Assembly (NCBI RefSeq): GCF_013433315.1
Contig: NZ_WXVV01000016.1
Location: 1 to 64,000 of the forward strand
DNA: 64,000 nucleotides
Origin: Pseudomonas crudilactis
Lineage (GTDB): Bacteria; Pseudomonadota; Gammaproteobacteria; Pseudomonadales; Pseudomonadaceae
Reading direction: 5' to 3'
Each line of letters starts with the position of its first letter. Position 1 is the stretch's first letter. The position numbers and the translations under genes were made by a program. Below the pieces are notes generated by a model. That model had not been told where the DNA came from, ran no database searches, and was given only the letters and a program-made list of their open reading frames with translations. Positions 14,224 to 22,526 of this stretch are shown piece by piece.

Positions 14224-16977
14224 ATGAGCATGCACAGCAGAACACCGCGACTTTCGGCGAGCGACCCGCGAGGGCTGTCTGTGCGTGCGGTCGATTATTG
14301 GCGTGACGAGGAGGGCAGTCCTGCACAACCCCGCATCAACCGCACAGGCTTTGATGCTGCCGGGCGTGCGGTCGAACAATGGGATCCGCGCTTGTGGTTG
14401 CTGCAGATGACCGATCCGCTGGCGACAGCCAACCTGACGCTGGTTCACACATTGAGGGGGCAGGTAGTGCGTTCGGACAGCGTCGATGCCGGTACGCAGG
14501 TCGCGTTGCATGGCCTGGGCAATGAAGCGCTGCTGGATTGGGACAGTCGGGCCAGCCTGCGCGAAGTCGAACATGACCTGCTGTTACGCCCGGTCGCGAT
14601 TTTCGAAGCGGGCGCAGAAGAACCGCGACGCTGCGCCGAGCGTTTTGTCTTTGGTCAGCCTGGCGTCGGTGATCCGACGCAAAACCAGTGCGGTCAGTTG
14701 ATTCGCCACGATGATCCACTGGGCAGCCTGTTGTTCGACGCCTATGCACTGGGTGGCCAATGTCTGCAGACCACCCGGCATTTCACGCTGGATCCGGTCA
14801 ACCCGGATTGGCCGGAGCCGATCGATCAGCGCCAGCAACTGCTGGAGCCCGGTGAAGGCGCGACGACTGACTGGCGTTTCGGGGCGCTCGGCCATGTCCT
14901 CGAGCAGGGGGATGCGTGTGGCAATCGCCAGGGCTTCGAGCTGACCCTCGCTGGCCAACTGCGGGCCATTCACCTGCAATTGAAGAACCAGACCGGATCA
15001 ACAACGCCGGTCCGCGATATCCACTACAACGCTGACGGGCAGGTCGTCCAGGAAATGGCCGGCAACGCTGTGCTGACCACCCTGAGCTATCGGCCCGAGG
15101 ACGGTCGCCTGCTGGAACGTCGCGCCAGCAAAGCCACGGGTGAGGTCGTGCAACATTGGGTCTACGACTATGACCCAATGGGCAACGTGCTGAGCGTCGA
15201 GGACAAAGCGCTGCCGGTGCGCTACTTCGCCAATCAGCGCATCGAGCCGATCAGTCGTTTCTGTTATGACAGCCTCTACCAGATCAGTGCGGCCAGCGGA
15301 TGGGAAGCAGGCGCAGCCAATGCCGGGCCGACGGCAATCGCCAATTACACGCAACACTATTGTTATGACGCTGGCGGCAACTTGCTCAAATTGACCCACG
15401 TGGGCGCACAAAATCATGGCCATCAACTGCAGGCGGCACGTTACAGCAACCGCTGCTTGCCGTGGCGCAATGGCGTGCCGCCGGATGAGGCGGAGATCGC
15501 GGCGGCGTTCGATGCCCGGGGCAATTTACGCTTGCTCGATCAAGGACGTTTGTTGCGCTGGAATGTGCGCAATCAGTTGGACTCGGTGGCAATGGTGCAA
15601 CGCGAAAGCGCGGCGGACGATCGCGAAGTCTATCGGTATGACGGCAATGGACAGCGTGGACGCAAGATCCGTTGGCTGCAGACCAATGCGCGTAGTGTCG
15701 TTGCGGATGTGCGTTATCTGCCCGCACTGGAGGTGCGCACGGACAGCGGTAGTGGCGAAGTGTTGCACATCATCACGGTGCAGACCGGGCTGAACAGGGT
15801 GCGGGTCCTGCACTGGGACACTGCGCGACCTTCGGGCATCAATGACCACTGTCGCTACGATTTCGGCGATCACATGGGATCAATGGGGCTGGAGCTGGAC
15901 GACGGTGCAGCCATTGTCAGCCGCGAACATTTCTATCCCTTCGGCGCCACGGCGTGGAGTGAAGAGGCGCAGGTCAGTTACCGAACGGTTCGTTATTGCG
16001 CCAAGGAACGCGATGCGACCGGACTTTATTACTACGGATACCGTTACTACCTGTCCTGGCTGCAGCGCTGGTTGAATCCGGACCCGGCGGGCGCAATTGA
16101 TGGGCACAACCGGTATCGAGCCATGCGCAATAGCCCGGTGACTTACCGGGACAGCGATGGGCGTGATCCGGACAAAGTAGAAAAGAAATCTACCGATCGG
16201 GTCTATCACGATATGAGCGAGAAAAAACTGGTGCACGCGGTGCAGGCTGCCGGCATGCAACCGGTGCGCAATTATTTTGCCGGTAATACCAACCCTGAAG
16301 TGCAGAATTACCGACGGGAAATTCCCGTGGAACTGGCCAAGCTTGGAGCCACCAGCGATTCGCTGCTCAACACCCACCAGGCTCACGTAAGGGCCGCCGT
16401 GAAAACCCAGACTTCACCGCCGTCGGGGCCGGTGATGTATCACGGCGGTGAGATGATTTCGGCCGGCATAAGTACGGTGTTCGGCGAAAAATTCGCAAGT
16501 CGGGTCATGGGCCCGATGTCGGACGCTTTCAACAGTCCTGTCGAAGACCCACAAGTACTGGCCGCCAGACGGGGAGCCGTGGCCGCGACCATTAATGTCG
16601 GCGGGCAATTATTGATGCACTCGGCAAATCCCGGGCTTCAGTTGGTCGGGGCGGCGTCTGTTGCGGTCAGTAAAGTCATGGTGAGTTCAGAGGCGCAAAC
16701 GCGCGTTCAGTACAAGCAGTTGAGTGCGCCTGCCAATGTGCCGATGTCTGCGACAGTCGATGTACCAAGAGCCTCCTTTCAGACGCTCCAGCAATCATTT
16801 GCTACACCGCAGCGAGCGATGCTCCCGCAACAATCGGCAGGGCTGAGTTCATTCGTCCAGCAGGCGTTTAATGCCGGCTTTGTGCAGTCACCACCGGACG
16901 TTGTACAGGCGGTCGATTACCGGGACAGCAAAGATGAAGAAGTCAGGCGTCCTCGCAGGGGATCGAACTACGCCTAG
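14224..16977 (+). CDS. RHS-repeat protein, TccC-like, with variable C-terminus
   Basis: A 917-residue RHS/YD-repeat protein. The start (MSMHSRTPRL, GGAG seven bases upstream) is preferred to upstream in-frame ATG/TTG codons. The N-terminus (LSASDPRGLSVRAVDYWR...FDAAGRAVEQWDPRLW) is that of TccC-type components of insecticidal toxin complexes. YD-type repeats run to the core end near residues 595-650 (KERDATGLYYYGYRYY, then RWLNPDPAG and DGHNRYRAMRNSPVTYRDSDG). The last 265 or so residues begin with a Lys-rich segment (DKVEKKSTDR) and match no toxin domain I recognise. No TcA or TcB gene and no same-strand gene that could be an immunity gene follows. A terminator lies directly after the stop. 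Confidence 0.85.
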   Translation: MSMHSRTPRLSASDPRGLSVRAVDYWRDEEGSPAQPRINRTGFDAAGRAVEQWDPRLWLLQMTDPLATANLTLVHTLRGQVVRSDSVDAGTQVALHGLGNEALLDWDSRASLREVEHDLLLRPVAIFEAGAEEPRRCAERFVFGQPGVGDPTQNQCGQLIRHDDPLGSLLFDAYALGGQCLQTTRHFTLDPVNPDWPEPIDQRQQLLEPGEGATTDWRFGALGHVLEQGDACGNRQGFELTLAGQLRAIHLQLKNQTGSTTPVRDIHYNADGQVVQEMAGNAVLTTLSYRPEDGRLLERRASKATGEVVQHWVYDYDPMGNVLSVEDKALPVRYFANQRIEPISRFCYDSLYQISAASGWEAGAANAGPTAIANYTQHYCYDAGGNLLKLTHVGAQNHGHQLQAARYSNRCLPWRNGVPPDEAEIAAAFDARGNLRLLDQGRLLRWNVRNQLDSVAMVQRESAADDREVYRYDGNGQRGRKIRWLQTNARSVVADVRYLPALEVRTDSGSGEVLHIITVQTGLNRVRVLHWDTARPSGINDHCRYDFGDHMGSMGLELDDGAAIVSREHFYPFGATAWSEEAQVSYRTVRYCAKERDATGLYYYGYRYYLSWLQRWLNPDPAGAIDGHNRYRAMRNSPVTYRDSDGRDPDKVEKKSTDRVYHDMSEKKLVHAVQAAGMQPVRNYFAGNTNPEVQNYRREIPVELAKLGATSDSLLNTHQAHVRAAVKTQTSPPSGPVMYHGGEMISAGISTVFGEKFASRVMGPMSDAFNSPVEDPQVLAARRGAVAATINVGGQLLMHSANPGLQLVGAASVAVSKVMVSSEAQTRVQYKQLSAPANVPMSATVDVPRASFQTLQQSFATPQRAMLPQQSAGLSSFVQQAFNAGFVQSPPDVVQAVDYRDSKDEEVRRPRRGSNYA

Positions 16978-16980
16978 GCG

Positions 16981-17045
16981 AAAAAAAGCCCCCGCCCAAC
17001 CCACTGCGGATAGGGGACGCAGCGGGCTGGACGGGGGCTTCTTAT
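16981..17045. terminator. Bidirectional terminator between the RHS gene and algA
   Basis: AAAAAAAGCCCCCG...CGGGGGCTTCTT forms a long GC stem with A-rich and T-rich flanks, so it can end both the plus-strand RHS transcript and the minus-strand alginate operon. Confidence 0.85.
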
Positions 17046-17055
17046 TGCAGATCGA

Positions 17056-18507
17056 TCACTGCGCGATGGTCTTCACCGACACGCCGCGTTCGATCGGGGT
17101 GGAGCGGCCGTAGATATCTTCGAAGCGTTCGATATCGTCTTCACCCAGGTACGAACCCGACTGCACTTCGATGATTTCCAGCGGGATCTTGCCCGGGTTG
17201 CGCAGGCGGTGCACCGAAGCGATCGGGATGTAGGTCGACTGGTTTTCGCAGAGCAGGAACACGTTTTCATCGCAGGTCACTTCGGCAGTACCGCTGACCA
17301 CGATCCAGTGTTCGGCGCGGTGGTGGTGCATCTGCAGCGACAGGCACGCGCCCGGTTTTACCGAGATGTGCTTGACCTGGAAACGCCCGCCCATGTCCAC
17401 CGAGTCGTACGAACCCCACGGACGGTAAACCTCGCAGTGGTTCTGGGTTTCGCTGCGGCCCTGCTCGTTGAGCGTGTTGACCATTTGCTTGACGCCCTGA
17501 ACCTTGTCTTTGTGGGCGATCATCATGGCGTCTTTGGTTTCGACCACGACGATGTTTTCCAGACCGATCACCGACACCAGTTTGCCGTTGCCGTGGATCA
17601 TGCAGTTCTTGCTGTCCTGAATCACCACATCGCCCTTGGTGACGTTGCCGTTGGCGTCTTTCTCGTTGACTTCCCACAGCGACGACCAGCAACCGACGTC
17701 GCTCCAGCCAGCGGTCAGCGGCACGACGCAGGCACGCTGGGTTTTTTCCATGACGGAATAGTCGATGGAGTTGTCCGGGCAGCAGGCGAAGGTGGCTTCG
17801 TCGAAGGTGATGGTGTCGGCGTCCTGCTGGCTGCGTTCGAGGGTCAGCAGGCAGGTGTCGTAGATGTCTGGATCGTGCTTTTTCAGTTCTTCGAGGAAGC
17901 GGCTGGCGCGGAACAGGAACATGCCGCTGTTCCAGTAGTAACCGCCGGACTCGACGTACTCGGTGGCACGTTTGACGTCAGGTTTTTCGACGAAGTGCGA
18001 CACGCGGCTGACGCCTTCGGGCAGCAGCGAGTCGCCAGTGGATTTGATGTAGCCGTAACCGGTTTCCGGTTTGGTCGCCGGCACGCCGAACAGGACCATT
18101 TCGCCGTTTTCGGCAGCGACGGTGGCCAGAGCCAATGCGCGTTGCAGGGCTTTCTGGTCTTCCAGCACGTGGTCGGCCGGCAGCACCAGCATCAACTCGT
18201 CACGGCCTTCATTGACCAGCATCATCGCCGTCAGCGCCACGGCCGGCGCGGTGTTGCGGCCGAACGGTTCCATGAGGATGCGCTGGCATTCCAGATTGCG
18301 ATTGGCCAACTGCTCGTTGACGATAAAGCGGTGATCCTTGTTGCAGACCACGATCGGGGTGTCCATGCCTTCAAACACCAGGCGTTCGAGGGTCTGCTGG
18401 AACAAGGTGTGTTCGCCGGTCAGGGCGAGGAATTGCTTAGGGAACTGCTTACGCGAAAGCGGCCAGAGACGCGAACCGCTACCACCTGACAAGATCACCG
18501 GAATCAT
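17056..18507 (-). CDS. algA: AlgA, bifunctional mannose-6-P isomerase / mannose-1-P guanylyltransferase
   Basis: A 483-residue cytosolic enzyme giving fructose-6-P to mannose-6-P, and mannose-1-P plus GTP to GDP-mannose, the first and third steps of alginate precursor synthesis. The N-terminal guanylyltransferase half has the signature GGSGSRLWPLSRKQFPKQF near residue 7 and FVEKPD near 180. The C-terminal cupin has the metal-binding QMHHHRAEHW and the PWGSYDSVDMG motif. Start at 18507 (GGAG upstream). Last gene of the alginate operon, separated from algF by 214 bp that hold a REPIN, which may let algA be expressed differently. The length matches P. aeruginosa AlgA closely. Confidence 0.97.
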   Translation of the reverse strand: MIPVILSGGSGSRLWPLSRKQFPKQFLALTGEHTLFQQTLERLVFEGMDTPIVVCNKDHRFIVNEQLANRNLECQRILMEPFGRNTAPAVALTAMMLVNEGRDELMLVLPADHVLEDQKALQRALALATVAAENGEMVLFGVPATKPETGYGYIKSTGDSLLPEGVSRVSHFVEKPDVKRATEYVESGGYYWNSGMFLFRASRFLEELKKHDPDIYDTCLLTLERSQQDADTITFDEATFACCPDNSIDYSVMEKTQRACVVPLTAGWSDVGCWSSLWEVNEKDANGNVTKGDVVIQDSKNCMIHGNGKLVSVIGLENIVVVETKDAMMIAHKDKVQGVKQMVNTLNEQGRSETQNHCEVYRPWGSYDSVDMGGRFQVKHISVKPGACLSLQMHHHRAEHWIVVSGTAEVTCDENVFLLCENQSTYIPIASVHRLRNPGKIPLEIIEVQSGSYLGEDDIERFEDIYGRSTPIERGVSVKTIAQ

Positions 18508-18603
18508 ATTGTTTACTCCATAAAATCGATTGGTTAGAGGCACGAACGCTGTGTCGTTTCACTCTTGTTTTTGTTTCGTACCCGAACTGACAACCCTATT
18601 CAT

Positions 18604-18693
18604 TGTGGGAGCGAGCTTGCTCGCGAAGGCGGCGTATCAGTCGACACATCTGTTGAATGTCAGACCGCTTTCGCGAGCAAGCTCGCTCCCACA
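18604..18693. repeat. REPIN (TGTGGGAGCGAGCTTGCTCG type) in the algF-algA gap
   Basis: Two inverted arms about 45 bp apart. Position inside an operon suggests an effect on mRNA processing between algF and algA; that is inference. Confidence 0.9.
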
Positions 18694-18721
18694 GGGGATA
18701 TGCGTCAGTCAGGAAAAAGGG

Positions 18722-19378
18722 TTAGCGAGTCGATACCGGGCGTTTCACCCAGACTGGCGACAGGCTGCTGCCGCTGCCGGTGACGTACAGCACTGCGGCT
18801 TCACCGCGTTCCAGGGCGACCGGTTTTACGTCGCCGACTTTCTTGTCACCTTCGTACAGCGCCAGGCTGACTTTCACCGGGTTGATTTCACGTTCGCCAC
18901 GGCCCTTGGCGGCCACGTTCGGCACCACGTCGGTTTTGCCGTCAGCAGTCTTCAGGGTCAGCGGTTTGTCGCTGAGGTTCTGCACGCGCACCAGGGATTT
19001 CTGCTTGTTCTTGAACGGCGGCTCTTCGATCAGTTGCGGCGCGCCGGACGCGTTGTTGACCAGGGTGTAGTAGTGGTCACCGGCGAGTTTCACCGGCAGA
19101 GTCTGGCTGCCGACCTTGGCGCTGTAATCGCCGCCCGGCATGAAGCTGAAGTCGCTGCTGGCCAGTGGCGCAACGTCGCTCAGGTTGGTGCTGCCGACAG
19201 TCGCGCTGACTTCTGCGTTGCTGGCGTTGTAGACACGCACAAAGGTCGAGCCTTTCGGTGCGGTCGGGCCGTAGAGCGCGGCGTCGCCACCGGCGAAGGC
19301 AGGCACGGAAAGCACGCTGAGGCCAGCAACCAGAGCGAAGCTTTTAGCGAGACGACGAGGAGTAGTAGTGAAAGTCAT
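18722..19378 (-). CDS. algF: AlgF, alginate O-acetylation protein
   Basis: A 218-residue periplasmic protein required, with AlgI and AlgJ, to acetylate alginate; AlgF links the membrane acetyl donor to AlgJ/AlgX. It has a clear signal peptide (LAKSFALVAGLSVLSVPAFAGG) and beta-rich modules with family patterns such as GSTFVRVYNASNAEVSATVG and LVRVQNLSDKPLTLK. Starts 14 bp after algJ. Position and length fit. Confidence 0.95.
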   Translation of the reverse strand: MTFTTTPRRLAKSFALVAGLSVLSVPAFAGGDAALYGPTAPKGSTFVRVYNASNAEVSATVGSTNLSDVAPLASSDFSFMPGGDYSAKVGSQTLPVKLAGDHYYTLVNNASGAPQLIEEPPFKNKQKSLVRVQNLSDKPLTLKTADGKTDVVPNVAAKGRGEREINPVKVSLALYEGDKKVGDVKPVALERGEAAVLYVTGSGSSLSPVWVKRPVSTR

Positions 19379-19392
19379 GGTGTACCTCTCTT

Positions 19393-20568
19393 TCAGTTTT
19401 GCGCCCGATCGGGCGTCTCGGATTTAGTGTTGATGGCTACGTTTTGTTGGCGCGCGCCGGCTTGTTTAAGCTCTGCGACCCACTGTGGGTCGGCGTCGCC
19501 GATTTCGTTGTTCACAGGCAGATATCGTTCAGGAAACTCCCAGATCAGCACCTGTGGCGGGCTGTTCTTGAAGTCATCGCTTTTCAGGTAACTGAGCATC
19601 GGCAGGATCGGCCCGTGGCCGTCTTCGGCGTAGCTCACCACGTCGCTGTGCAGCGCTTGTTTCAGTGCACCGACGAAGTTCCAGTTCGGGTTGGCGCTGT
19701 AGCTGGTGCCAACCAGTGCCACCGGCACTTCATTGCTGGCGAACAGCGCGTCGTCACCGGCAGGCTGATCGCCAGCCGCGACGGTGTTGCGCTTTTGCAG
19801 CGGCTCTTGCGCCGGCATCAGGTTTTCAAACAGCGGATCGAGCGGGAGGAACAAGCGCAGGTCGCCCTTGTGCGTGACCTTCTCCGCCGGGGTGGTGACG
19901 AAACGCTGCGGCTCGCCGCTGAGCGGGAACTTGTCGGCGATGGTTTTTGCCAGGGTGTTCGCGGCGATCTCGGCGCCTTCCGGGGTCCAGTGCGTGTCGG
20001 TGCGCAGGAACACTTGCTGACCGTTCTGCTTGGCCTGTTGCAATGGCTTGAGCAGGTCAGGGGCGAGGATCTTGTCGGCGGCTACACGAGCATGGAAATC
20101 CTGATAGAGGTTTTCGTGGATGCTCGCCGGTTTCACTTCACCCAGATGCTCCGGGTACAGACGAACCTTGGCCGGTACGATCGCCATCACCAGTTTCACG
20201 CCTTTCTCTTTCAGGGTCTGGCGCACGCCTTCAACCAGTGCGTAGTTGCCTTGCAGGTTCAGCTCTTCGTTGACGATCGGGTTGAATTCCTCATCGCTGT
20301 ACAACCACTGATCGCGACCGAGCACCACGCCCGGACGACCCTCGTTGAACAGTTTGAAGTCCAGCGCGGCCCAGAGATTGGTGCCCAGACGCTTGATCGG
20401 GAATTCATCGTCGTAGTGGGTTTCCACAGCCTTGGTCCAGCGGCCGTTGAGCACCGTCGCGTCGGCATTGGTGCTGAAGCCGAAGAAACTGCGAACCGAC
20501 CACAGACCCAAGACCAACAGGGTCACCAGGAACAGGGCGATGTAGAAGATGCGTAATGAGCGGGTCAT
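19393..20568 (-). CDS. algJ: AlgJ, alginate O-acetyltransferase
   Basis: A 391-residue protein anchored by one N-terminal helix (IFYIALFLVTLLVLGLW) with a periplasmic SGNH-like domain. Catalytic features are visible: DTHWTPEGAEIAAN (Asp and His of the triad) and GTSYSANPNWNF (nucleophile Ser). It passes acetyl groups to or works beside AlgX during O-acetylation of mannuronate residues. It lies 10 bp after algI and 14 bp before algF. Confidence 0.95.
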   Translation of the reverse strand: MTRSLRIFYIALFLVTLLVLGLWSVRSFFGFSTNADATVLNGRWTKAVETHYDDEFPIKRLGTNLWAALDFKLFNEGRPGVVLGRDQWLYSDEEFNPIVNEELNLQGNYALVEGVRQTLKEKGVKLVMAIVPAKVRLYPEHLGEVKPASIHENLYQDFHARVAADKILAPDLLKPLQQAKQNGQQVFLRTDTHWTPEGAEIAANTLAKTIADKFPLSGEPQRFVTTPAEKVTHKGDLRLFLPLDPLFENLMPAQEPLQKRNTVAAGDQPAGDDALFASNEVPVALVGTSYSANPNWNFVGALKQALHSDVVSYAEDGHGPILPMLSYLKSDDFKNSPPQVLIWEFPERYLPVNNEIGDADPQWVAELKQAGARQQNVAINTKSETPDRAQN

Positions 20569-20578
20569 GTCAGATCCC

Positions 20579-22144
20579 TCAGAACTGGAAGTAAAGGAAC
20601 GGCGAGAAGCTTTGCGCCGAGAGTTTGAGAATCGAGGCGATGAACAGCAGCAGGATCAAGCCGCGCATCACGTAGCGCGACCAGTCCGCGCTCCAGTAGG
20701 CCGGTTGCACCTGGGCTTCGACGCCGACGGTGTAGCCAGGCTCGTGGATGCTCGCCGGGTTTTCGCCAGGTGCTGCTTTGATCATTCCCGGGGTCGCGGT
20801 GGCAGGGCCGTTGGCCTCGACGTTGACTTCAGGTTTGCTCTTGGCCGGTGGCTGGTTGGTGTACAGATCACGCAGACCGAAGAAGGCCAGCGTCACGTAC
20901 GCCACAACAAGGGTCGCCACTTGCAGACCGGTGAGACTGGCCTGGTTGAGTTCCGACAGCGACCAGTCGCCAAAGCTGAACATCGCGCCGTACATACGAC
21001 CGGCAACGTGCAGGTTCTCGGCGCGGAAGATCACCCAGCCCATCACCACCAGCAGGAAGGTCAGCGCCCAGCGGATCGGGTTGAGGCTGCGTGGCGAGGT
21101 GTTCAGGCCCAGCGCTTTTTCAATCGCCAGCCACATGCCGTGCCAGGCGCCCCAGACGATGTAGGTGATGTTCGCGCCGTGCCACAGACCACCGAGGAGC
21201 ATGGTCAGGAACAGGTTGCGATAAGTCATCAGCGTGCCTTTGCGGTTACCGCCGAGGGTGATGTAGAGGTAGTCACGCAGCCAGGTCGACAGGCTGATGT
21301 GCCAGCGACGCCAGAACTCGGTGATCGACTGGCTGATGTACGGCTGTTTGAAGTTTTCCATGAAGCGGAAACCCATCATCAAGCCCAGACCGATGGCCAT
21401 GTCGCTGTAACCGGAGAAGTCGAAATACAGCTGCGCGGTGTACGCCAGCGCGCCGAGCCAGGCATCACCGGTAGTCGGGTTTTGCAGGGCGAAGCAATGG
21501 TCAGCGACCACCGCGAGGGTGTCAGCGATAAAGACTTTCTTGATGAAACCCTGCATGAACCGCGTGCAGCCCTCGGAGAATTTATCGAGGGTGTGCGTGC
21601 GGTTGTTGAACTGATCGGCGAGGTCGCGGAAACGCAGAACCGGGCCGGCAATCAAGTGCGGGAAGATCGCCACGAATGCCGCAAAGTCGATCAGGTTGCG
21701 CGTGGCCGGGGTGTCGCCGCGATACACGTCGATGATGTAGCTGATCGACTCGAAGATGTAGAACGAGATACCGATCGGCAGCAGCACGTGGGTGAGGATG
21801 AACGGCTCAAGACCGACTGAGGTCATCATCGCGTTGATGCTGTCGACGCCGAAGTTGGCGTACTTGAAGTAGCCGAGGATGCACAGGTCGACTGCGACAC
21901 CGAGCAGCAGCCAGCGCTGCGCCGGTTTGGTTCGCACGCCAGCGGCACCGACTTTGAGGCCGATCCAGTAGTTCCACAGCGTGACGGCGGCGAACAGCGC
22001 GAGGAAGTCCACACGCCACCAGGCGTAGAACACGTAGCTGGCGATCAGCAGCAGCAGGTTGCGATAGCGTTGCCCGCTCAAGTAGTACAAGCCGAGAAAG
22101 ATCGGCAAGAACAGAAACAGGAACACGTTGGATGAAAATACCAT
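20579..22144 (-). CDS. algI: AlgI, MBOAT acetyl-transfer protein
   Basis: A 521-residue inner-membrane protein of the MBOAT family that brings acetyl groups across the membrane for alginate O-acetylation. Many hydrophobic helices; the MBOAT histidine is in GGLWHGANITYIVWGAWHG, and FWRRWHISLSTWLRDYLYI is the other family signature. Start at 22144 (MVFSSNVFLF) with GGAGA upstream; earlier in-frame codons are disregarded. A gap of about 380 bp filled with tandem repeats separates it from algL, which is unusual for this operon. Confidence 0.96.
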   Translation of the reverse strand: MVFSSNVFLFLFLPIFLGLYYLSGQRYRNLLLLIASYVFYAWWRVDFLALFAAVTLWNYWIGLKVGAAGVRTKPAQRWLLLGVAVDLCILGYFKYANFGVDSINAMMTSVGLEPFILTHVLLPIGISFYIFESISYIIDVYRGDTPATRNLIDFAAFVAIFPHLIAGPVLRFRDLADQFNNRTHTLDKFSEGCTRFMQGFIKKVFIADTLAVVADHCFALQNPTTGDAWLGALAYTAQLYFDFSGYSDMAIGLGLMMGFRFMENFKQPYISQSITEFWRRWHISLSTWLRDYLYITLGGNRKGTLMTYRNLFLTMLLGGLWHGANITYIVWGAWHGMWLAIEKALGLNTSPRSLNPIRWALTFLLVVMGWVIFRAENLHVAGRMYGAMFSFGDWSLSELNQASLTGLQVATLVVAYVTLAFFGLRDLYTNQPPAKSKPEVNVEANGPATATPGMIKAAPGENPASIHEPGYTVGVEAQVQPAYWSADWSRYVMRGLILLLFIASILKLSAQSFSPFLYFQF

Positions 22145-22261
22145 CCCGATCTCTCCATGTTTGAACCAACAGTCAAGGGCCAAAGCCCCCCCAAACCCCC
22201 CGTGGTCGTGGAGGGGTGAAACGGTGTTTCTGTCAGGGTTGTGCCGGGCCTTGAAAACTTG

Positions 22262-22294
22262 CCCTCACCCCCCGCCCTCTCCCGGAGGGAGAGG
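22262..22294. repeat. CCCTCTCC palindrome, inverted copy (algI-algL gap)
   Basis: CCCTCACCCCCCGCCCTCTC followed by CCGGAGGGAGAGGG, the reverse orientation of the copy at 22494-22518. The two copies bracket the 53-bp tandem repeats. Confidence 0.8.
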
Positions 22295-22296
22295 GA

Positions 22297-22454
22297 GCCT
22301 GATCTCCATGGTTTTCAAAAATGGAGATCGACTCGGTATTTCTGTGCAGCCTGATCTCGATTGTTTTTCAACACCTGAGATCAACTCGGTATTTCTGTGC
22401 CGCCTGATCTCGGTTGTTTTTCAACACCTGAGACCGACTCGGTATTTCATTTCG
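22297..22454. repeat. Three tandem units of about 53 bp inside the alginate operon
   Basis: Units start GCCTGATCTC at 22297, 22349 and 22402 and each ends with ACTCGGTATTTC and a few more bases. Within each unit GATCTC and GAGATC (GAGACC in unit 3) can pair, so the transcript would carry a row of similar hairpins. Confidence 0.85.
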
Positions 22455-22493
22455 GCGTAACTCGCACAGCCACCTCGGTCAGTCCCCTCTCCC

Positions 22494-22518
22494 TTTGGGA
22501 GAGGGTTAGGGTGAGGGG
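22494..22518. repeat. CCCTCTCC palindrome, direct copy (algI-algL gap)
   Basis: CCCCTCTCCCTTTGGGAGAG then GGTTAGGGTGAGGGGC. It ends about 10 bp from the algL stop codon (algL reads towards it on the minus strand) and could act as a stabilising or terminating stem at the end of algL. Confidence 0.8.
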
Positions 22519-22526
22519 CTTTTGCT

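Noticed and set aside
17209..18489. 426-codon frame antisense to algA
   Set aside because: Mirror of algA codon bias; no independent evidence.
16990..18507. Immunity gene for the RHS protein downstream of it
   Set aside because: The next gene is algA on the opposite strand and a terminator intervenes; no small ORF fits.
22297..22454. 53-bp repeats considered as a CRISPR array
   Set aside because: Units are contiguous tandem copies without unique spacers.
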